A stretch of 64,000 bases of DNA from Methanohalobium evestigatum Z-7303 (GCF_000196655.1 NC_014253.1:124001-188000), one strand, 5' to 3'. Shown: positions 1-9,415, numbered from the stretch's first letter. A program made the numbers and translations. Notes: generated from the letters alone by a model not told the origin.

Positions 1-86
1 ATATTTGATTTCAGGATTCCGCGAATGAGGGAACTCCCCATTTTTCCTGTGCCTATTAATCCTATGTTTTTATTTTTTAGTCCCAT
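1..86 (-). CDS. proC: Pyrroline-5-carboxylate reductase, N-terminal part (runs off left edge)
   Basis: Only the first 28 codons are inside the window, read leftward from the ATG at 86-84. They encode a Rossmann start with the NAD(P)-binding pattern GLIGTGKMGSSL at residues 9-20, which is characteristic of ProC, the NADPH-dependent enzyme that makes proline from pyrroline-5-carboxylate. The rest of the gene lies left of base 1. Other members of the same Rossmann superfamily could start in a similar way, but the GTGKMGSSLIRG wording is typical of ProC. Confidence 0.72.
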   Translation of the reverse strand, partial: MGLKNKNIGLIGTGKMGSSLIRGILKSN

Positions 87-172
87 ATCAATACCTTTTA
101 AAATTTGAAGTAAAAAATTTGTTAAAATAATTGAGAGATAAACAATCTGATAAACTTTTTGAAAACCTGTAA

Positions 173-682
173 TCACTCACGTTTTATTTTTACAATGTCT
201 CCAAGTGTGGTATTTTTGGATTTATTATCTTCGCCAGTATCGACATCTTCAACCTTTTCAGTAAGCTTTATATTGAGAGTATGTTCAAGTTTTTTGCGTA
301 CAGAATCTTCAGGAGTGATCTCTCCACGTTCTATCTTTTTGATAAGTGATTCTTTCTCTTTTATTTTGGCAGCCAATTCTTCCAGTGTCCATTCAAGACG
401 TTCTCTTGTGTCTCTTATAATCTGGTCATAATCTTCTACCAGATCATATGCTGGACCTTCAAACCTGGTTTTTTTAGTTGCTGGTTTTTTCTCGGGTTTT
501 TTGGTAGCCGATTTTTTGCCGGTGTTTGTTTGTTGTTTTGTTTGTGTTCTGGTCTCAACACTTGTGCCATACTGTGCACATATTGAACAAACTTCAAGTT
601 CGCTTCCTTCAATATTTACTTTAGTAGGTTTGCCTTTGATTTCTGTACCACATATTTCGCATTGTACTTGTGTTGTTTGCAT
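173..682 (-). CDS. Archaeal multiprotein bridging factor 1 (aMBF1)
   Basis: 169 residues. The N-terminus carries a zinc ribbon (CEICG near residue 8 and CSIC near residue 32). A basic, low-complexity linker rich in K, T and P follows (about 45-75), then an HTH_3/Xre-type helix-turn-helix (about 80-150) with the typical MBF1 core RERLEWTLEELAAKI and KKIERGEITP. This order of domains is that of archaeal MBF1, a transcription-associated factor that also binds the small ribosomal subunit. It stands alone on the minus strand, divergent from PAN across about 210 bases. Confidence 0.9.
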   Translation of the reverse strand: MQTTQVQCEICGTEIKGKPTKVNIEGSELEVCSICAQYGTSVETRTQTKQQTNTGKKSATKKPEKKPATKKTRFEGPAYDLVEDYDQIIRDTRERLEWTLEELAAKIKEKESLIKKIERGEITPEDSVRKKLEHTLNIKLTEKVEDVDTGEDNKSKNTTLGDIVKIKRE

Positions 683-891
683 TTCGTATCAACTCTACAA
701 ACGTTCTCAAAATCCACTAAAAAAGGGTATATTACGTATATACTTAAATAATAATCGGAGCTTAATGTTAAATTTTCTACCGAGTAATATAAATATGTCC
801 CTTCGCAATAACACAATTTGTCATGAATATTTATTAGAAACCATTCGAAAGGGATATATATCGTCTAATCTTATATAATAATTAGAGCTTT

Positions 892-2232
892 ATGAGCGAG
901 ACTACTAATGAAGACATAGATGAAAATAAATACGAAATTACTGAAGAAAATATGAATGAGAATAATTACAAATACAATATCAACAAAGACAGATTTGATG
1001 AAAACGAAAATTCTTATGAATATTTGGCTGATAACGAGGGGGACTTTTCCAAATATCTACTGGACCGCATGAAACAACTTGAGCATCGGAACAGTCGTCT
1101 CAATGAGCAGTACAATCAAATTGAGTCTGAAAAACGTTATGTTGAAAATCAAAAGCTCAAATACGAACGTGAAGTTCGCAAATTACAGGCTGAAATAGAC
1201 CGGTTGAAATCATCTCCATTAATTATTGGAACAGTAATGGATGTACTCGATAATGGTAAATTAATGGTAAGAAGCAGCACCGGTCCGCAGTTTATGGTCA
1301 GTATGTCCAAATACTTGGAAGATGAAGAAATAGAACCAGGAACAACAGTAGCACTTAACCAGCAGACTTTTGCTGTTGTTGATGTAGTCCAGTCTACAGA
1401 GGAGCCAATGGTATCTGCTATGGAAGTTATTGAATCCCAACAGGTGGATTATGACCAGATAGGTGGACTGGATGAACAGATAAAAGAAATAATTGAATCT
1501 GTAGAATATCCACTTACAAAACCAGAATCCTTTGCAAGAATAGGAATATCTGCTCCTAAAGGGATTTTGCTTGCAGGACCACCAGGTACTGGTAAAACAC
1601 TGCTTGCAAAGGCTGTTGCGCACAGAACCGATGCAAGTTTTATCAGAGTGGTAGGTTCTGAACTTGTTCAGAAATATATCGGTGAAGGTGCAAAACTTGT
1701 ACGGGAAGTTTTTGAAATGGCACGCAAAAAAGCACCGAGTATTGTATTCATTGATGAACTTGATGCTATAGCTGCAAAGCGTTTGAATGATACCAATGGA
1801 GCGGATAGGGAAGTTCAGAGGACATTGATGCAGCTTCTTGCAGAAATGGACGGGTTCGATGAAAGAGGAGATGTCCGAATTATCGCAGCTACCAACAGGT
1901 CTGATGTCCTTGATCCGGCAATACTTAGACCTGGTAGATTCGACCGGGTGATAACAGTACCGATGCCGGATGTTGAATCCAGAGAAAACATATTGCAGAT
2001 ACATACCAGAAACATGGCTGTTTCTGATAACATAGATTTCAAAAAGCTTGCAAACCTTACTGAAGGAGCAAGCGGTGCAGACCTGAGTGCTATAGCAATG
2101 GAAGCTGGAATGCTTGCTGTACGTAATGATAAGGGATCCGTAGAAACGGATGATTTCTTGAAAGCTGTAGATAAGGTTATGAATTCTGGAAACGAATCTA
2201 TTGAAATACAGCCAGAAGGTATGTTTGGCTAA
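892..2232 (+). CDS. pan: Proteasome-activating nucleotidase (PAN), AAA+ ATPase
   Basis: 446 residues. It has an acidic, Asn/Glu-rich N-terminal extension (1-50), a coiled coil (about 55-105), an OB-fold (about 110-190) and a AAA+ module with Walker A GPPGTGKT (229-236), Walker B FIDELDA (286-292) and the second region of homology ending in RPGRFDR. PAN unfolds proteins and feeds them to the 20S proteasome. The last three residues are MFG, where gate-opening ATPases usually end in hydrophobic-Tyr-X; Phe replaces Tyr. A TATA-like stretch lies at about 853-862 and the ATG has no clear ribosome-binding site, so a short or absent leader is likely. The acidic first 50 residues are unusually long, and a start further in cannot be excluded. 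Confidence 0.95.
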   Translation: MSETTNEDIDENKYEITEENMNENNYKYNINKDRFDENENSYEYLADNEGDFSKYLLDRMKQLEHRNSRLNEQYNQIESEKRYVENQKLKYEREVRKLQAEIDRLKSSPLIIGTVMDVLDNGKLMVRSSTGPQFMVSMSKYLEDEEIEPGTTVALNQQTFAVVDVVQSTEEPMVSAMEVIESQQVDYDQIGGLDEQIKEIIESVEYPLTKPESFARIGISAPKGILLAGPPGTGKTLLAKAVAHRTDASFIRVVGSELVQKYIGEGAKLVREVFEMARKKAPSIVFIDELDAIAAKRLNDTNGADREVQRTLMQLLAEMDGFDERGDVRIIAATNRSDVLDPAILRPGRFDRVITVPMPDVESRENILQIHTRNMAVSDNIDFKKLANLTEGASGADLSAIAMEAGMLAVRNDKGSVETDDFLKAVDKVMNSGNESIEIQPEGMFG

Positions 2233-2427
2233 ATATTAACCTCTGGTTAATTTTATAATCTTTTTTTTACTTTACCAATAAATTAGACTATGGTATAAAC
2301 TGAAATTAACTATTTATATGATTCTGTATTAGTGATATTTACTCTACTGAACTATTTTCCACAGGGTTATTTATATCATAGGTAACTAATGTAATATTAT
2401 CCAATAGTAGTGGTCAGGTGTTGTTTT

Positions 2428-2745
2428 ATGGATTCTCTCCAGCTTAAAATAAAACATAGATTGCAGAAGTTCATCGAAAAGGATGAAGATGGAGTTCGTA
2501 GTAATATATTATGTGTGTTTTTAAATAAAAATAAATTAACTATTGATGACTTATATTCAATCATAACAACCAAATATAATATATCCCGGAATTCTGTTGC
2601 ATCAATGGTGGGGTATATACAATCCAAATTGGGTATAATCCAGTCGTATAAAAAGGACTACAAGTCTCCTACAGTATATTATTTGAAAGATAAATATGCT
2701 TTTATAATAAAAATGGTTCTTAAACAAAAATTTACTGTAAGTTAA
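2428..2745 (+). CDS. DUF2551-like methanogen protein, winged-helix type
   Basis: 105 residues from the ATG at 2428. I chose it over the in-frame GTG at 2410 because AGGTG at 2415-2419 is a well-placed ribosome-binding site. The protein is basic and looks like a winged helix: a helical start (KHRLQKFIEKDEDGVRSNIL), a recognition-helix-like ISRNSVASMVGYIQSKLGII and a tail resembling a wing. The sequence resembles a small family found in methanogenic archaea (DUF2551). A DNA-binding regulator is inferred only from shape, and no target is evident. Confidence 0.7.
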   Translation: MDSLQLKIKHRLQKFIEKDEDGVRSNILCVFLNKNKLTIDDLYSIITTKYNISRNSVASMVGYIQSKLGIIQSYKKDYKSPTVYYLKDKYAFIIKMVLKQKFTVS

Positions 2746-2762
2746 TCATTTTATCCTATTTT

Positions 2763-3014
2763 TTACATTTCGTTAGCCAGTGAATGCGCCCATCCTGTGC
2801 CGTCACATGACCTACAAGGTTTATCGGTGTCTATTCTGTCCACACTGTTTCCGTTACACCATGCACAGCTGTTAGCCGGTTGTGCAACCAGTACACTTCC
2901 AAGTCCTTCACAAATTCTACATGGTCTCTCATGAGTGCTTCTGTCATTACCGGTTCCTCTGCACCAGCCACAGGTTTCCGGACTGTAATTAATATTGATG
3001 TATACATTACTCAT
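2763..3014 (-). CDS. DnaJ-like zinc-finger protein (four CxxCxG-type knuckles)
   Basis: 83 residues almost entirely made of four knuckles: CGWCRGTG, CRICEGLG, CAWCNGNS and CRSCDGTG. They are spaced as in the cysteine-rich domain of DnaJ/Hsp40, which binds two zinc ions. There is no J-domain, so this is a free-standing zinc protein, perhaps a chaperone-like or redox-sensing accessory. The third knuckle has lost the final glycine (NGNS). It ends just downstream of the convergent DUF2551 gene. Confidence 0.75.
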   Translation of the reverse strand: MSNVYININYSPETCGWCRGTGNDRSTHERPCRICEGLGSVLVAQPANSCAWCNGNSVDRIDTDKPCRSCDGTGWAHSLANEM

Positions 3015-3184
3015 GTACTTAACCTCGTGTATTTTTATGGTTTAATCTCCTTATTTAGTTTCTCATTTTAAAATAAGGTAAATGGTCTTTTAATTTTGTA
3101 TTTATAGCTACAAATCACAATTTTTATGTACCTAAATAGATATAAGATTTAAAAGTATATTATAAAATCTATTACAGGTATAAT

Positions 3185-3286
3185 ATGGCCTCAGACGAAG
3201 TTTCCCCGGCAACCCTGAGAAGTGTAATGTGGGTTATGTTTGCAATGTGGATTATAACTATTATTGTAGGATTGTTAATATTCTAA
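3185..3286 (+). CDS. Single-span membrane microprotein (33 aa)
   Basis: An ATG-TAA frame of 33 codons encodes a short polar N-terminus (MASDEVSPATLRS) followed by one strongly hydrophobic helix, VMWVMFAMWIITIIVGLLIF. The coding sequence is visibly less AT-rich than the flanks on both sides. It lies alone between the zinc-knuckle gene (minus) and the DUF99 gene (plus). Small proteins of this form are common in methanogens and are often missed. I do not recognise a family. Confidence 0.5.
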   Translation: MASDEVSPATLRSVMWVMFAMWIITIIVGLLIF

Positions 3287-3382
3287 TATAAGTTTCTCTC
3301 CACATATAAAACAGAAATCAATAATATGTTGTTTTCTTGGTTTTTGTAGATGCATCTTTTTTTAATTTAAAATTATAATGGA

Positions 3383-3997
3383 GTGGGAAATATATCTGAT
3401 AAAAACACCAGACTTCATATAAAATCAGAGATAAGGGTACTGGGAATTGATGATTCTGCACTTCTTAGTGACAGGATAATGATAGTTGGAGCAGTATTTC
3501 GGGGTGGTGACTGGCTGGACGGTGTACTGCGTTCTGAAATCACCCGTGATGGTATGGATGGTACAGATACTATAATACAGATGGTTAAACCGAGCAAACA
3601 TTTTGTACAACTCAGGGTAATCATGCTTGATGGTATAACATTTGGCGGATTCAATCCCATTGATATTGTAAAGTTAAACGAGGAGACAGGTTTGCCGGTG
3701 GTAGCTATAATGCGTAAGTACCCTGATTTTGAAAAGATAGAATCAGCACTTAAATATCTTCCAGAACCAGAAAAACGGATGGATATTATTAAAAAGGCAG
3801 GAAAAATTGCAGAAGTAACCACTTATGCCGACCAGAGAGGCAGCCCTTTATACATCCAGTGGTCGGGGTTAGAAGAAGAAGATGCTCGCCGTATTGTACA
3901 GCAAACATCTACAAGAAGTAACATCCCTGAACCTTTAAGAGTAGCGCACCTTATAGCCACAGGCATAGTATTCGGGGAGTCCCGGGGTAAGGCCTGA
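3383..3997 (+). CDS. DUF99 family protein (UPF0215, endonuclease V-like fold)
   Basis: 204 residues from a GTG start. It has the features of the archaeal DUF99/UPF0215 family: IRVLGIDDSAL near the N-terminus, VGAVFRGGDWLDGVL in the middle of the first half, the strand-loop VIMLDGITFGGFNPID, and the C-terminal PEPLRVAHLIATGI. The family has a fold related to endonuclease V, and its function is not established. No clear ribosome-binding site precedes the GTG; a nearby ATG at 3378 is out of frame. It stands alone and converges on glmM. Confidence 0.85.
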   Translation: MGNISDKNTRLHIKSEIRVLGIDDSALLSDRIMIVGAVFRGGDWLDGVLRSEITRDGMDGTDTIIQMVKPSKHFVQLRVIMLDGITFGGFNPIDIVKLNEETGLPVVAIMRKYPDFEKIESALKYLPEPEKRMDIIKKAGKIAEVTTYADQRGSPLYIQWSGLEEEDARRIVQQTSTRSNIPEPLRVAHLIATGIVFGESRGKA

Positions 3998-4002
3998 TAC
4001 TA

Positions 4003-5352
4003 TTATTCACAATTTTTAATCCAAAGAGCACCGTTTTCCATAAGTTTTTCTGCTCTGCTCATTGTTTTTGATTCAGCGTATACTCTTATTATTGGTTCTG
4101 TTCCTGATGGTCTTACAAGAACCCATCCATCTTCAAACCATACTTTGACACCATCTATTGTATCAATTTTGATACCTACATTATCTTCATGTACCTTTTT
4201 CTTTATACATTCCATGGTGTGTTCCAGATTATTGCAGGGTATCTTTGTTTTGGAATTATAATATTCAGGAACATCTTCAGCAAGCTTTGACAGTGGTGTA
4301 CCTGATGCCATTATTTCAAGTAGCTTTGCACATGACATTGCACCGTCCCTGCAGTATTGATGTTCTGGGAATATTAGCCCACCATTACCTTCTCCACCAA
4401 ATACAGCGTTCATCTCCATCATTTTCCGGGCTACATTTATGGAACCTACAGCAGTCCAGATAAGTTCAACACCTGCTTCCTTTGCAACATCAGCCATACG
4501 CTGGGAAGAGCTTACAGGGGTTACAATTGGTCCTTTTTTCTGGTTCAATATATTCTTAGCCACCAATGAAAGCAGTACTTCTTCATCTACAAAGTTCCCG
4601 TTTTCATCTGTAAACACAGCGCGATCTGCATCACCATCCTGTGCGACGCCCATATCAGCACCGCTGAGGCGTATAATTTCTGAAAGTTCTTCCAATACGT
4701 CTGGAGTAGGTTCAGGATTTCTCCATGGGAATGTGCCATCAATCTGGGCATTGATTGTTATCACTTCACAACCCAGTTTTCTGAGCAAAAAGGGGAGAGT
4801 GAGTGAACCTGCACCACATCCTGTATCCACTACAACCTTGAAATTCTGCTTTTGGATTTTTTCCGCATCTACTGAATTAATGATACCTTTTATGTAATAA
4901 TCGTTAACATTATGATCTGTCTGCAAATTACCTGTATTTTCCCATCCTGCATTATTATATTGTTTTGAATAATAGATATTTTCCACTTCTTTTTCCCCTT
5001 CTCGAGAAAATTCAGTTCCATCACCATCTATCAATTTAATCCCGTTATATTCTCGAGGATTATGGGATGCAGTAATAATTATACCTGCATCAGTTCTGGT
5101 ATTTTTTATGTAGTACTGTATAGATGGTGTAGGTACCATATCGACATCAATAACTGATAGTCCTGAAGAAAGAGAACCTGATATAGCAGCATATTTGATC
5201 ATGTTTCCTGAAACCCTTGTGTCCCTTCCTATGGCTACAGTAGCATTATTGCCCAAATAAGTACCAAGACTTTTAGCAATATCAACAGCAAGTTCAGGTG
5301 TGATTTCTTCGTTGGCTATACCCCTGACTCCATTAGTTCCAAATAATCCCAT
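4003..5352 (-). CDS. glmM: Phosphoglucosamine mutase / phosphohexomutase, archaeal type
   Basis: 449 residues, the usual length of archaeal alpha-D-phosphohexomutases. Visible motifs are the N-terminal GTNGVRG, the catalytic phosphoserine loop TASHNP (Ser96), the metal-binding loop DGDADR (about 240-245) and the C-terminal phosphate-binding loop RPSGTEP. GlmM converts glucosamine-6-phosphate to glucosamine-1-phosphate on the way to UDP-GlcNAc. Archaeal members can also act on mannose or glucose phosphates, so the exact sugar is inferred. It is a cytosolic enzyme in a single-gene unit. Confidence 0.92.
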   Translation of the reverse strand: MGLFGTNGVRGIANEEITPELAVDIAKSLGTYLGNNATVAIGRDTRVSGNMIKYAAISGSLSSGLSVIDVDMVPTPSIQYYIKNTRTDAGIIITASHNPREYNGIKLIDGDGTEFSREGEKEVENIYYSKQYNNAGWENTGNLQTDHNVNDYYIKGIINSVDAEKIQKQNFKVVVDTGCGAGSLTLPFLLRKLGCEVITINAQIDGTFPWRNPEPTPDVLEELSEIIRLSGADMGVAQDGDADRAVFTDENGNFVDEEVLLSLVAKNILNQKKGPIVTPVSSSQRMADVAKEAGVELIWTAVGSINVARKMMEMNAVFGGEGNGGLIFPEHQYCRDGAMSCAKLLEIMASGTPLSKLAEDVPEYYNSKTKIPCNNLEHTMECIKKKVHEDNVGIKIDTIDGVKVWFEDGWVLVRPSGTEPIIRVYAESKTMSRAEKLMENGALWIKNCE

Positions 5353-5520
5353 TTATATCCACCACTGTAATCATTTTGTTTTGTTATCAGTTCTGATTTT
5401 TTATTTGTAAGGACAATTCATTTGTAACATATTTAGATTTATGGATACCTTTATACATCAAATCCTTACATCAGTATTTAGTATAAACATTATTGAAGTA
5501 TAATAATAACCAGAGTTAAC

Positions 5521-5910
5521 ATGGATTCGGATATAAGAATAAGGGAAGCTACTAATGTAGATTTGTTATCTGTTCGGTTGCTTCTGTCCACCTGTTTTCT
5601 CGAGATGGATGATGTAGCTATAGATGATTTTATTGTTGCTGAAACCATTGATAGAACAAAAATAATCGGTATAGCCGCAGAAGTAAACCAAAACCATCCC
5701 GAGATTCATACAGTTGCAGTGCATCCAAATTACCGGGCGAAAGGCATTGGCTCAAAACTTGTAAGGTATATTCTGAACAGACAGCCAGAGCAAAGAGAAA
5801 GAATTTATGTACATACTGTTGCACCTGAATTTTTTAATAAACTCGGGTTTTTAAGGGCGGATGAAGTATATTATAGAGGATATATAACTATGTATTATCC
5901 TTTAATATAA
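5521..5910 (+). CDS. GNAT-family N-acetyltransferase
   Basis: 129 residues. The acetyl-CoA binding signature is clear: VAVHPNYRAKGIGSKLVRYIL, with R-A-K-G-I-G matching the family Q/RxxGxG/A, followed by the beta-bulge region and a C-terminal EFFNKLGF. It is at the short end for the family but shows the complete core. The substrate cannot be predicted from sequence. It is divergent from glmM and stands alone. Confidence 0.85.
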   Translation: MDSDIRIREATNVDLLSVRLLLSTCFLEMDDVAIDDFIVAETIDRTKIIGIAAEVNQNHPEIHTVAVHPNYRAKGIGSKLVRYILNRQPEQRERIYVHTVAPEFFNKLGFLRADEVYYRGYITMYYPLI

Positions 5911-5919
5911 AAACTGACT

Positions 5920-6045
5920 GCTCTCCCACGACTAAACTATATATCCAGCTTATCGACAGGAGTTAACAATTTTCACTGTTGGATGGTGATTTACTTTTAA
6001 ACTCTTGTTCTCCATCTGGATACCCCTCCAAATCGAAGGCTTAAG
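5920..6045 (-). mobile_element. Possible decayed right end of an IS200/IS605-type (TnpB) element
   Basis: In the 340-base gap between the GNAT and DUF166 genes, the minus strand has a short open tail ending in a stop near 5960. It is followed by GTCGTGGGAGAGCAGTCAG, which resembles the right ends of archaeal IS200/IS605-type elements. No intact transposase or TnpB core is present. The remainder of the gap (about 6050-6249) is AT-rich and shows only promoter-like sequence before the DUF166 gene. This is a pattern-based guess. Confidence 0.3.
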
Positions 6046-6249
6046 AGTTGAAGCCTGTTTATTTTTATTGGTTTCGTTTCTAAATATCTATAACTGACAC
6101 TTACTCCTCTTTTTTTATCTGATGTCAGTTACGTAACAAATTTACGTAAATAAATTACTTAATATTTTTTGTTTATAAAATTCAGATTAAAAAAACATCT
6201 ACAGTAAGGATAATCAATTAATATATTAAACACAGAATAGGTTGGCAGA

Positions 6250-7005
6250 ATGAAAATCAGTGTATTATACACCGGAGCATTTGGTGAGAAAGTAATAGGC
6301 AACCTTATCAATAATACAAATTTTTGTACTTCTTGTGGTGAGTTACTCTGTGACCACTGCCGAAGTGTACGTAAAGGTATATCTCATTTGATAGTACAAA
6401 CATATGAGTTCCAAGAGGATCTGCCCGAGTTAATTGATGACCCTGCAGAATATATTCCTGAAAATTTGTCAGAAACAGACCTTATTCTTGCCATTGATTT
6501 GCATCCTGATTTATTGACCGTACTTCCAGAAATAGCCAGAAGAACAAAATCTTCAGCAGTTATATCACCTGTTGAGAGACCCCAACTTGCACCACCGGGA
6601 CTTGTCGAGCAGGTGAAACATGAACTTGAAAATGCAGGAGTAGAAGCAGAGTTCCCTAAGCCTTTTTGCTCTCTCGAAAAAACCGGTAAAAAAATAATAG
6701 ACCAGTTTGTTGATTTGGGTTTTGGAAGACCGCTGTTAAAAATAGAACTGAATACAGACAACGATACTTTCAGGTTCGTCCGTGTATTAAGGGATGCACC
6801 ATGCGGTTCGACATGGTTTGTAGCCAAACAACTTACAGGTACAGATGTAGATAATTACAAAGAAACGGTTTCAAAAGCCCATCATTCTTATCCGTGCACA
6901 GCAAGCATGGAAAAGGATGTAGAATTGGGTGATACCATTTTGCATCAGGCAGGATTTATAATACGAAAAAGTGTAGAAGAAGGGATGTCGGAAAATAATG
7001 GATAA
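6250..7005 (+). CDS. DUF166 family protein
   Basis: 251 residues. The start MKISVLYTGAFGEKVIGNLIN, the cysteine-rich segment CTSCGELLCDHC (about 28-40), ADLHP-like LILAIDLHPDLL, the SPVERPQLAPPGL loop and the conserved RDAPCGSTWFVAKQL near residue 185 match the archaeal DUF166 family, once described as thymidylate-synthase-like. The paired cysteines suggest metal binding. Its last codons overlap the next gene by 8 bases, so the two are probably co-translated. Confidence 0.85.
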   Translation: MKISVLYTGAFGEKVIGNLINNTNFCTSCGELLCDHCRSVRKGISHLIVQTYEFQEDLPELIDDPAEYIPENLSETDLILAIDLHPDLLTVLPEIARRTKSSAVISPVERPQLAPPGLVEQVKHELENAGVEAEFPKPFCSLEKTGKKIIDQFVDLGFGRPLLKIELNTDNDTFRFVRVLRDAPCGSTWFVAKQLTGTDVDNYKETVSKAHHSYPCTASMEKDVELGDTILHQAGFIIRKSVEEGMSENNG

Positions 7006-7375
7006 CAGAACCAATAATATTGACAAGGGACTGGAAATTATCGCGGCACTGGATGTTAATCAGTTACAACCGATTGAACTCAGGGATATTTTATATTATA
7101 CAGTTGCGAAAAATTACGAGGTTGTAGATGAAATTTTATCGTCTGCGATTGGTGAAGGTATAGTGGAAAAAAGAGATGATATCTATCATTTAAATCCTGA
7201 AGCATCTTCACTTGAATTCGAAAAACCCAGAATAATAAAACAGGATGACAAAAGTAGATGTAAACTCTGCGGAAAGTCCTTAAATACCAGCTACTATATT
7301 GAATTTGAATCGGACACTATTGGTCCTTATGGTTCAACCTGTGTCAGAAAAATTCATCTAAACTACATTGATTAA
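6998..7375 (+). CDS. Winged-helix protein with C-terminal zinc ribbon
   Basis: 125 residues. The first about 75 residues look like a winged helix (ELRDILYYTVAKNYEVVDEILSS then a wing ending EKRDDIYHL). The tail contains CKLCGKSL and a later single Cys in YGSTCVRKIHL, forming a probable zinc site. It overlaps DUF166 by 8 bases and is probably expressed with it. It could be a regulator or a nucleic-acid-binding partner of DUF166. I do not recognise a named family with certainty. Confidence 0.7.
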   Translation: MDNRTNNIDKGLEIIAALDVNQLQPIELRDILYYTVAKNYEVVDEILSSAIGEGIVEKRDDIYHLNPEASSLEFEKPRIIKQDDKSRCKLCGKSLNTSYYIEFESDTIGPYGSTCVRKIHLNYID

Positions 7376-7384
7376 AACTTAGGT

Positions 7385-7804
7385 TTATTGCTCGAATATT
7401 TCCAGAACTCCGGGTATATCAAACGCAATCGCATCTGCTGACTGATCTATCATGAGGTTAACCATGCCCTCTGAACCCATTGTCCTGAAATCGGTTCTAA
7501 GACCAAATATCATTTTTCCCTTTGCATAGGCGTATCCGATTTCCCATGCAGTACCTGAATCAACATCTGCACCATCAAGGACTGCAAGAATTATATCCGA
7601 ATCATCGATGATTTCAACATTATTCTGGAATATATAATTTTGTTTATGTTCATGACGCATATCTACAGTATCTTCTGTATGTTCCTGCGGCAGGTATACA
7701 GGAAATCCTTTTTTAGCGACGGCATCTCTTAATTTTTTGTTAAAATCCAGTTCACCTTCAGAAAACAGAGGTCCTGCGATGTATACTTTTTTGCTGGTGT
7801 CCAA
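7385..7804 (-). CDS. Nucleoside 2-deoxyribosyltransferase family protein
   Basis: 139 residues from a TTG start. AGGTGAT sits 6 bases upstream as a good ribosome-binding site, and there is no ATG alternative. The start KVYIAGPLFSEGE, the middle DDSDIILAVLDGADVDSGTAWEIGYAYAKGK with the catalytic Glu of the GTAWEIG loop, and the length all fit the nucleoside 2-deoxyribosyltransferase fold. Family members cleave or exchange bases of deoxynucleosides or hydrolyse deoxynucleoside 5'-monophosphates. The exact substrate is unknown. It converges on the gene at 6998-7375. Confidence 0.82.
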   Translation of the reverse strand: MDTSKKVYIAGPLFSEGELDFNKKLRDAVAKKGFPVYLPQEHTEDTVDMRHEHKQNYIFQNNVEIIDDSDIILAVLDGADVDSGTAWEIGYAYAKGKMIFGLRTDFRTMGSEGMVNLMIDQSADAIAFDIPGVLEIFEQ

Positions 7805-7958
7805 TTATATCACCTTATGTTCTATGATTTAGGTTCTATTTGGGTTTAACTAGATTAGGTTGGGTATAATTGACCTTTTTGGATAATAGTTTTTTAAGAT
7901 AGTGTGATATATACACTGATAACTGATAATATACAATATTGTAAAATGGGGTTTGTAA

Positions 7959-9410
7959 ATGATAAACTATGACCTTATTATAATCGGAACTGGTTCTGGA
8001 ATGAATTTTGTAAATGCTATTATCGATAGTAACCCAGAAATTAAAATCGCAGTAATTGATAAGGATGCACCTGGGGGAATATGCCTCACAAGAGGCTGTA
8101 TTCCCTCCAAATTATTGATTTACCCTGCAGAACTTATAAGAGATATTGAATCGGCTGAACGTTTCGGGATTAATGTAGATATACAAAATATTGATTTTAA
8201 AAACATTATGGATAATATGAGGGATAAAATATCATCTGACATCAATATGATTAGACAAGGGTTGTCAGAAAGCAAAAATGTGGATTATTATCCAGAATCA
8301 GCAGAATTTGTGGAACCTTATACAATGAAAGTAGGCAACGAAACTATATATTCTGATATGATTTTTATCTGTACAGGGTCAAAGCCTGTAATTCCGCCTG
8401 TTAAAAGTCTAAATGAAGTGGGGTATCTGACAAGTGATACAGTCCTTGAAATGGATAATCTTCCTGGAAGTATAGCTGTCATAGGTGGGGGATATATAGC
8501 CGCTGAATACGGTCATTTCTTTTCAGCAATGGGTTCAAATGTGACTCTGATAGGACGCAATCCTCAGTTTGTTCCCGAAGAAGAACCTGAAATATCGGCT
8601 CTTGCTACGAATAAAATGTCTGGCTATATGAACCTCTATACCAACCATGAAGCTGTTGAAGTTCAAAATGAAGATAACAAAAAGAAGGTAATTTTTAAGG
8701 ATAGAGGTAGTGGAGAGCATAAAGAGATAACAGTGGATGATATACTGGTAGCCACCGGCAGAGGTCCGAATACAGATATACTACGCCCTGAAAAAGGGGG
8801 TATAGAAACCGATGAAAAAGGCTGGATAAAAGTAGATGACCATCTTGAAACGTCCAAACCCAATGTTTGGGCATTAGGAGATGCAAATGGCAAATATCTT
8901 CTCAAACACGTGGCAAATTATGAATCCAATGTTGTATATCAGAATGCAATATTAAATCGTAATATAGAGGTGGATTATCATGCAGTGCCCCATGCTGTTT
9001 TTTCCCATCCTGAAATTGCTTCAGTGGGTTTGAAAGAAAAGGAAGCTGTTGAAATATACGGGGAAGATAATATAATCATCGGATTTTACAGTTATGAGGA
9101 GACTGCCAAGGGTCAGGCAATGAAGGTTCAGGATGATTTTGTAAAAATTATCATGGAATATAGTTCAGAAAAAATCCTTGGAGCGCATATAATAGGTCCT
9201 TATGCATCGATTTTAATTCACCAGATAATACCTTTAATGTATACACCAGACCAGAGCGCTGCTCCAATCATGGACAGTATGACGATTCATCCATCACTTA
9301 GCGAAGTTGTTACAAATGCGTTCTATTTCCTGATGCCTGTTCATCATTATCACCATATACTTGAACATCTGGGATTGGATGAATACACTGGTTATAGAAC
9401 CGGTCAATAA
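7959..9410 (+). CDS. FAD-dependent pyridine nucleotide-disulfide oxidoreductase (dihydrolipoamide dehydrogenase/mercuric reductase-like)
   Basis: 483 residues with the full class I disulfide reductase layout: FAD-binding GTGSGM at the N-terminus, the redox-active disulfide CLTRGC (about residues 47-52), NAD(P)-binding GGGYIAAEYG (about 178-187), the second FAD motif VWALGDANG, and the C-terminal dimer-interface TIHPSLSEVV with the catalytic His. Methanogens lack 2-oxoacid dehydrogenase complexes, so a role as lipoamide dehydrogenase is doubtful. A mercuric-reductase-like or thiol/CoA-disulfide role is as plausible. It stands alone, with a hairpin terminator just after the stop. Confidence 0.85.
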   Translation: MINYDLIIIGTGSGMNFVNAIIDSNPEIKIAVIDKDAPGGICLTRGCIPSKLLIYPAELIRDIESAERFGINVDIQNIDFKNIMDNMRDKISSDINMIRQGLSESKNVDYYPESAEFVEPYTMKVGNETIYSDMIFICTGSKPVIPPVKSLNEVGYLTSDTVLEMDNLPGSIAVIGGGYIAAEYGHFFSAMGSNVTLIGRNPQFVPEEEPEISALATNKMSGYMNLYTNHEAVEVQNEDNKKKVIFKDRGSGEHKEITVDDILVATGRGPNTDILRPEKGGIETDEKGWIKVDDHLETSKPNVWALGDANGKYLLKHVANYESNVVYQNAILNRNIEVDYHAVPHAVFSHPEIASVGLKEKEAVEIYGEDNIIIGFYSYEETAKGQAMKVQDDFVKIIMEYSSEKILGAHIIGPYASILIHQIIPLMYTPDQSAAPIMDSMTIHPSLSEVVTNAFYFLMPVHHYHHILEHLGLDEYTGYRTGQ

Positions 9411-9415
9411 AAAAT

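Noticed and set aside
501-878. A 125-codon frame antisense to aMBF1
   Set aside because: It is a shadow frame; the Cys/Val-rich sequence mirrors the zinc-ribbon gene.
1261-2004. A 247-codon antisense frame over PAN
   Set aside because: It is a shadow of the PAN coding sequence with no protein-like motifs.
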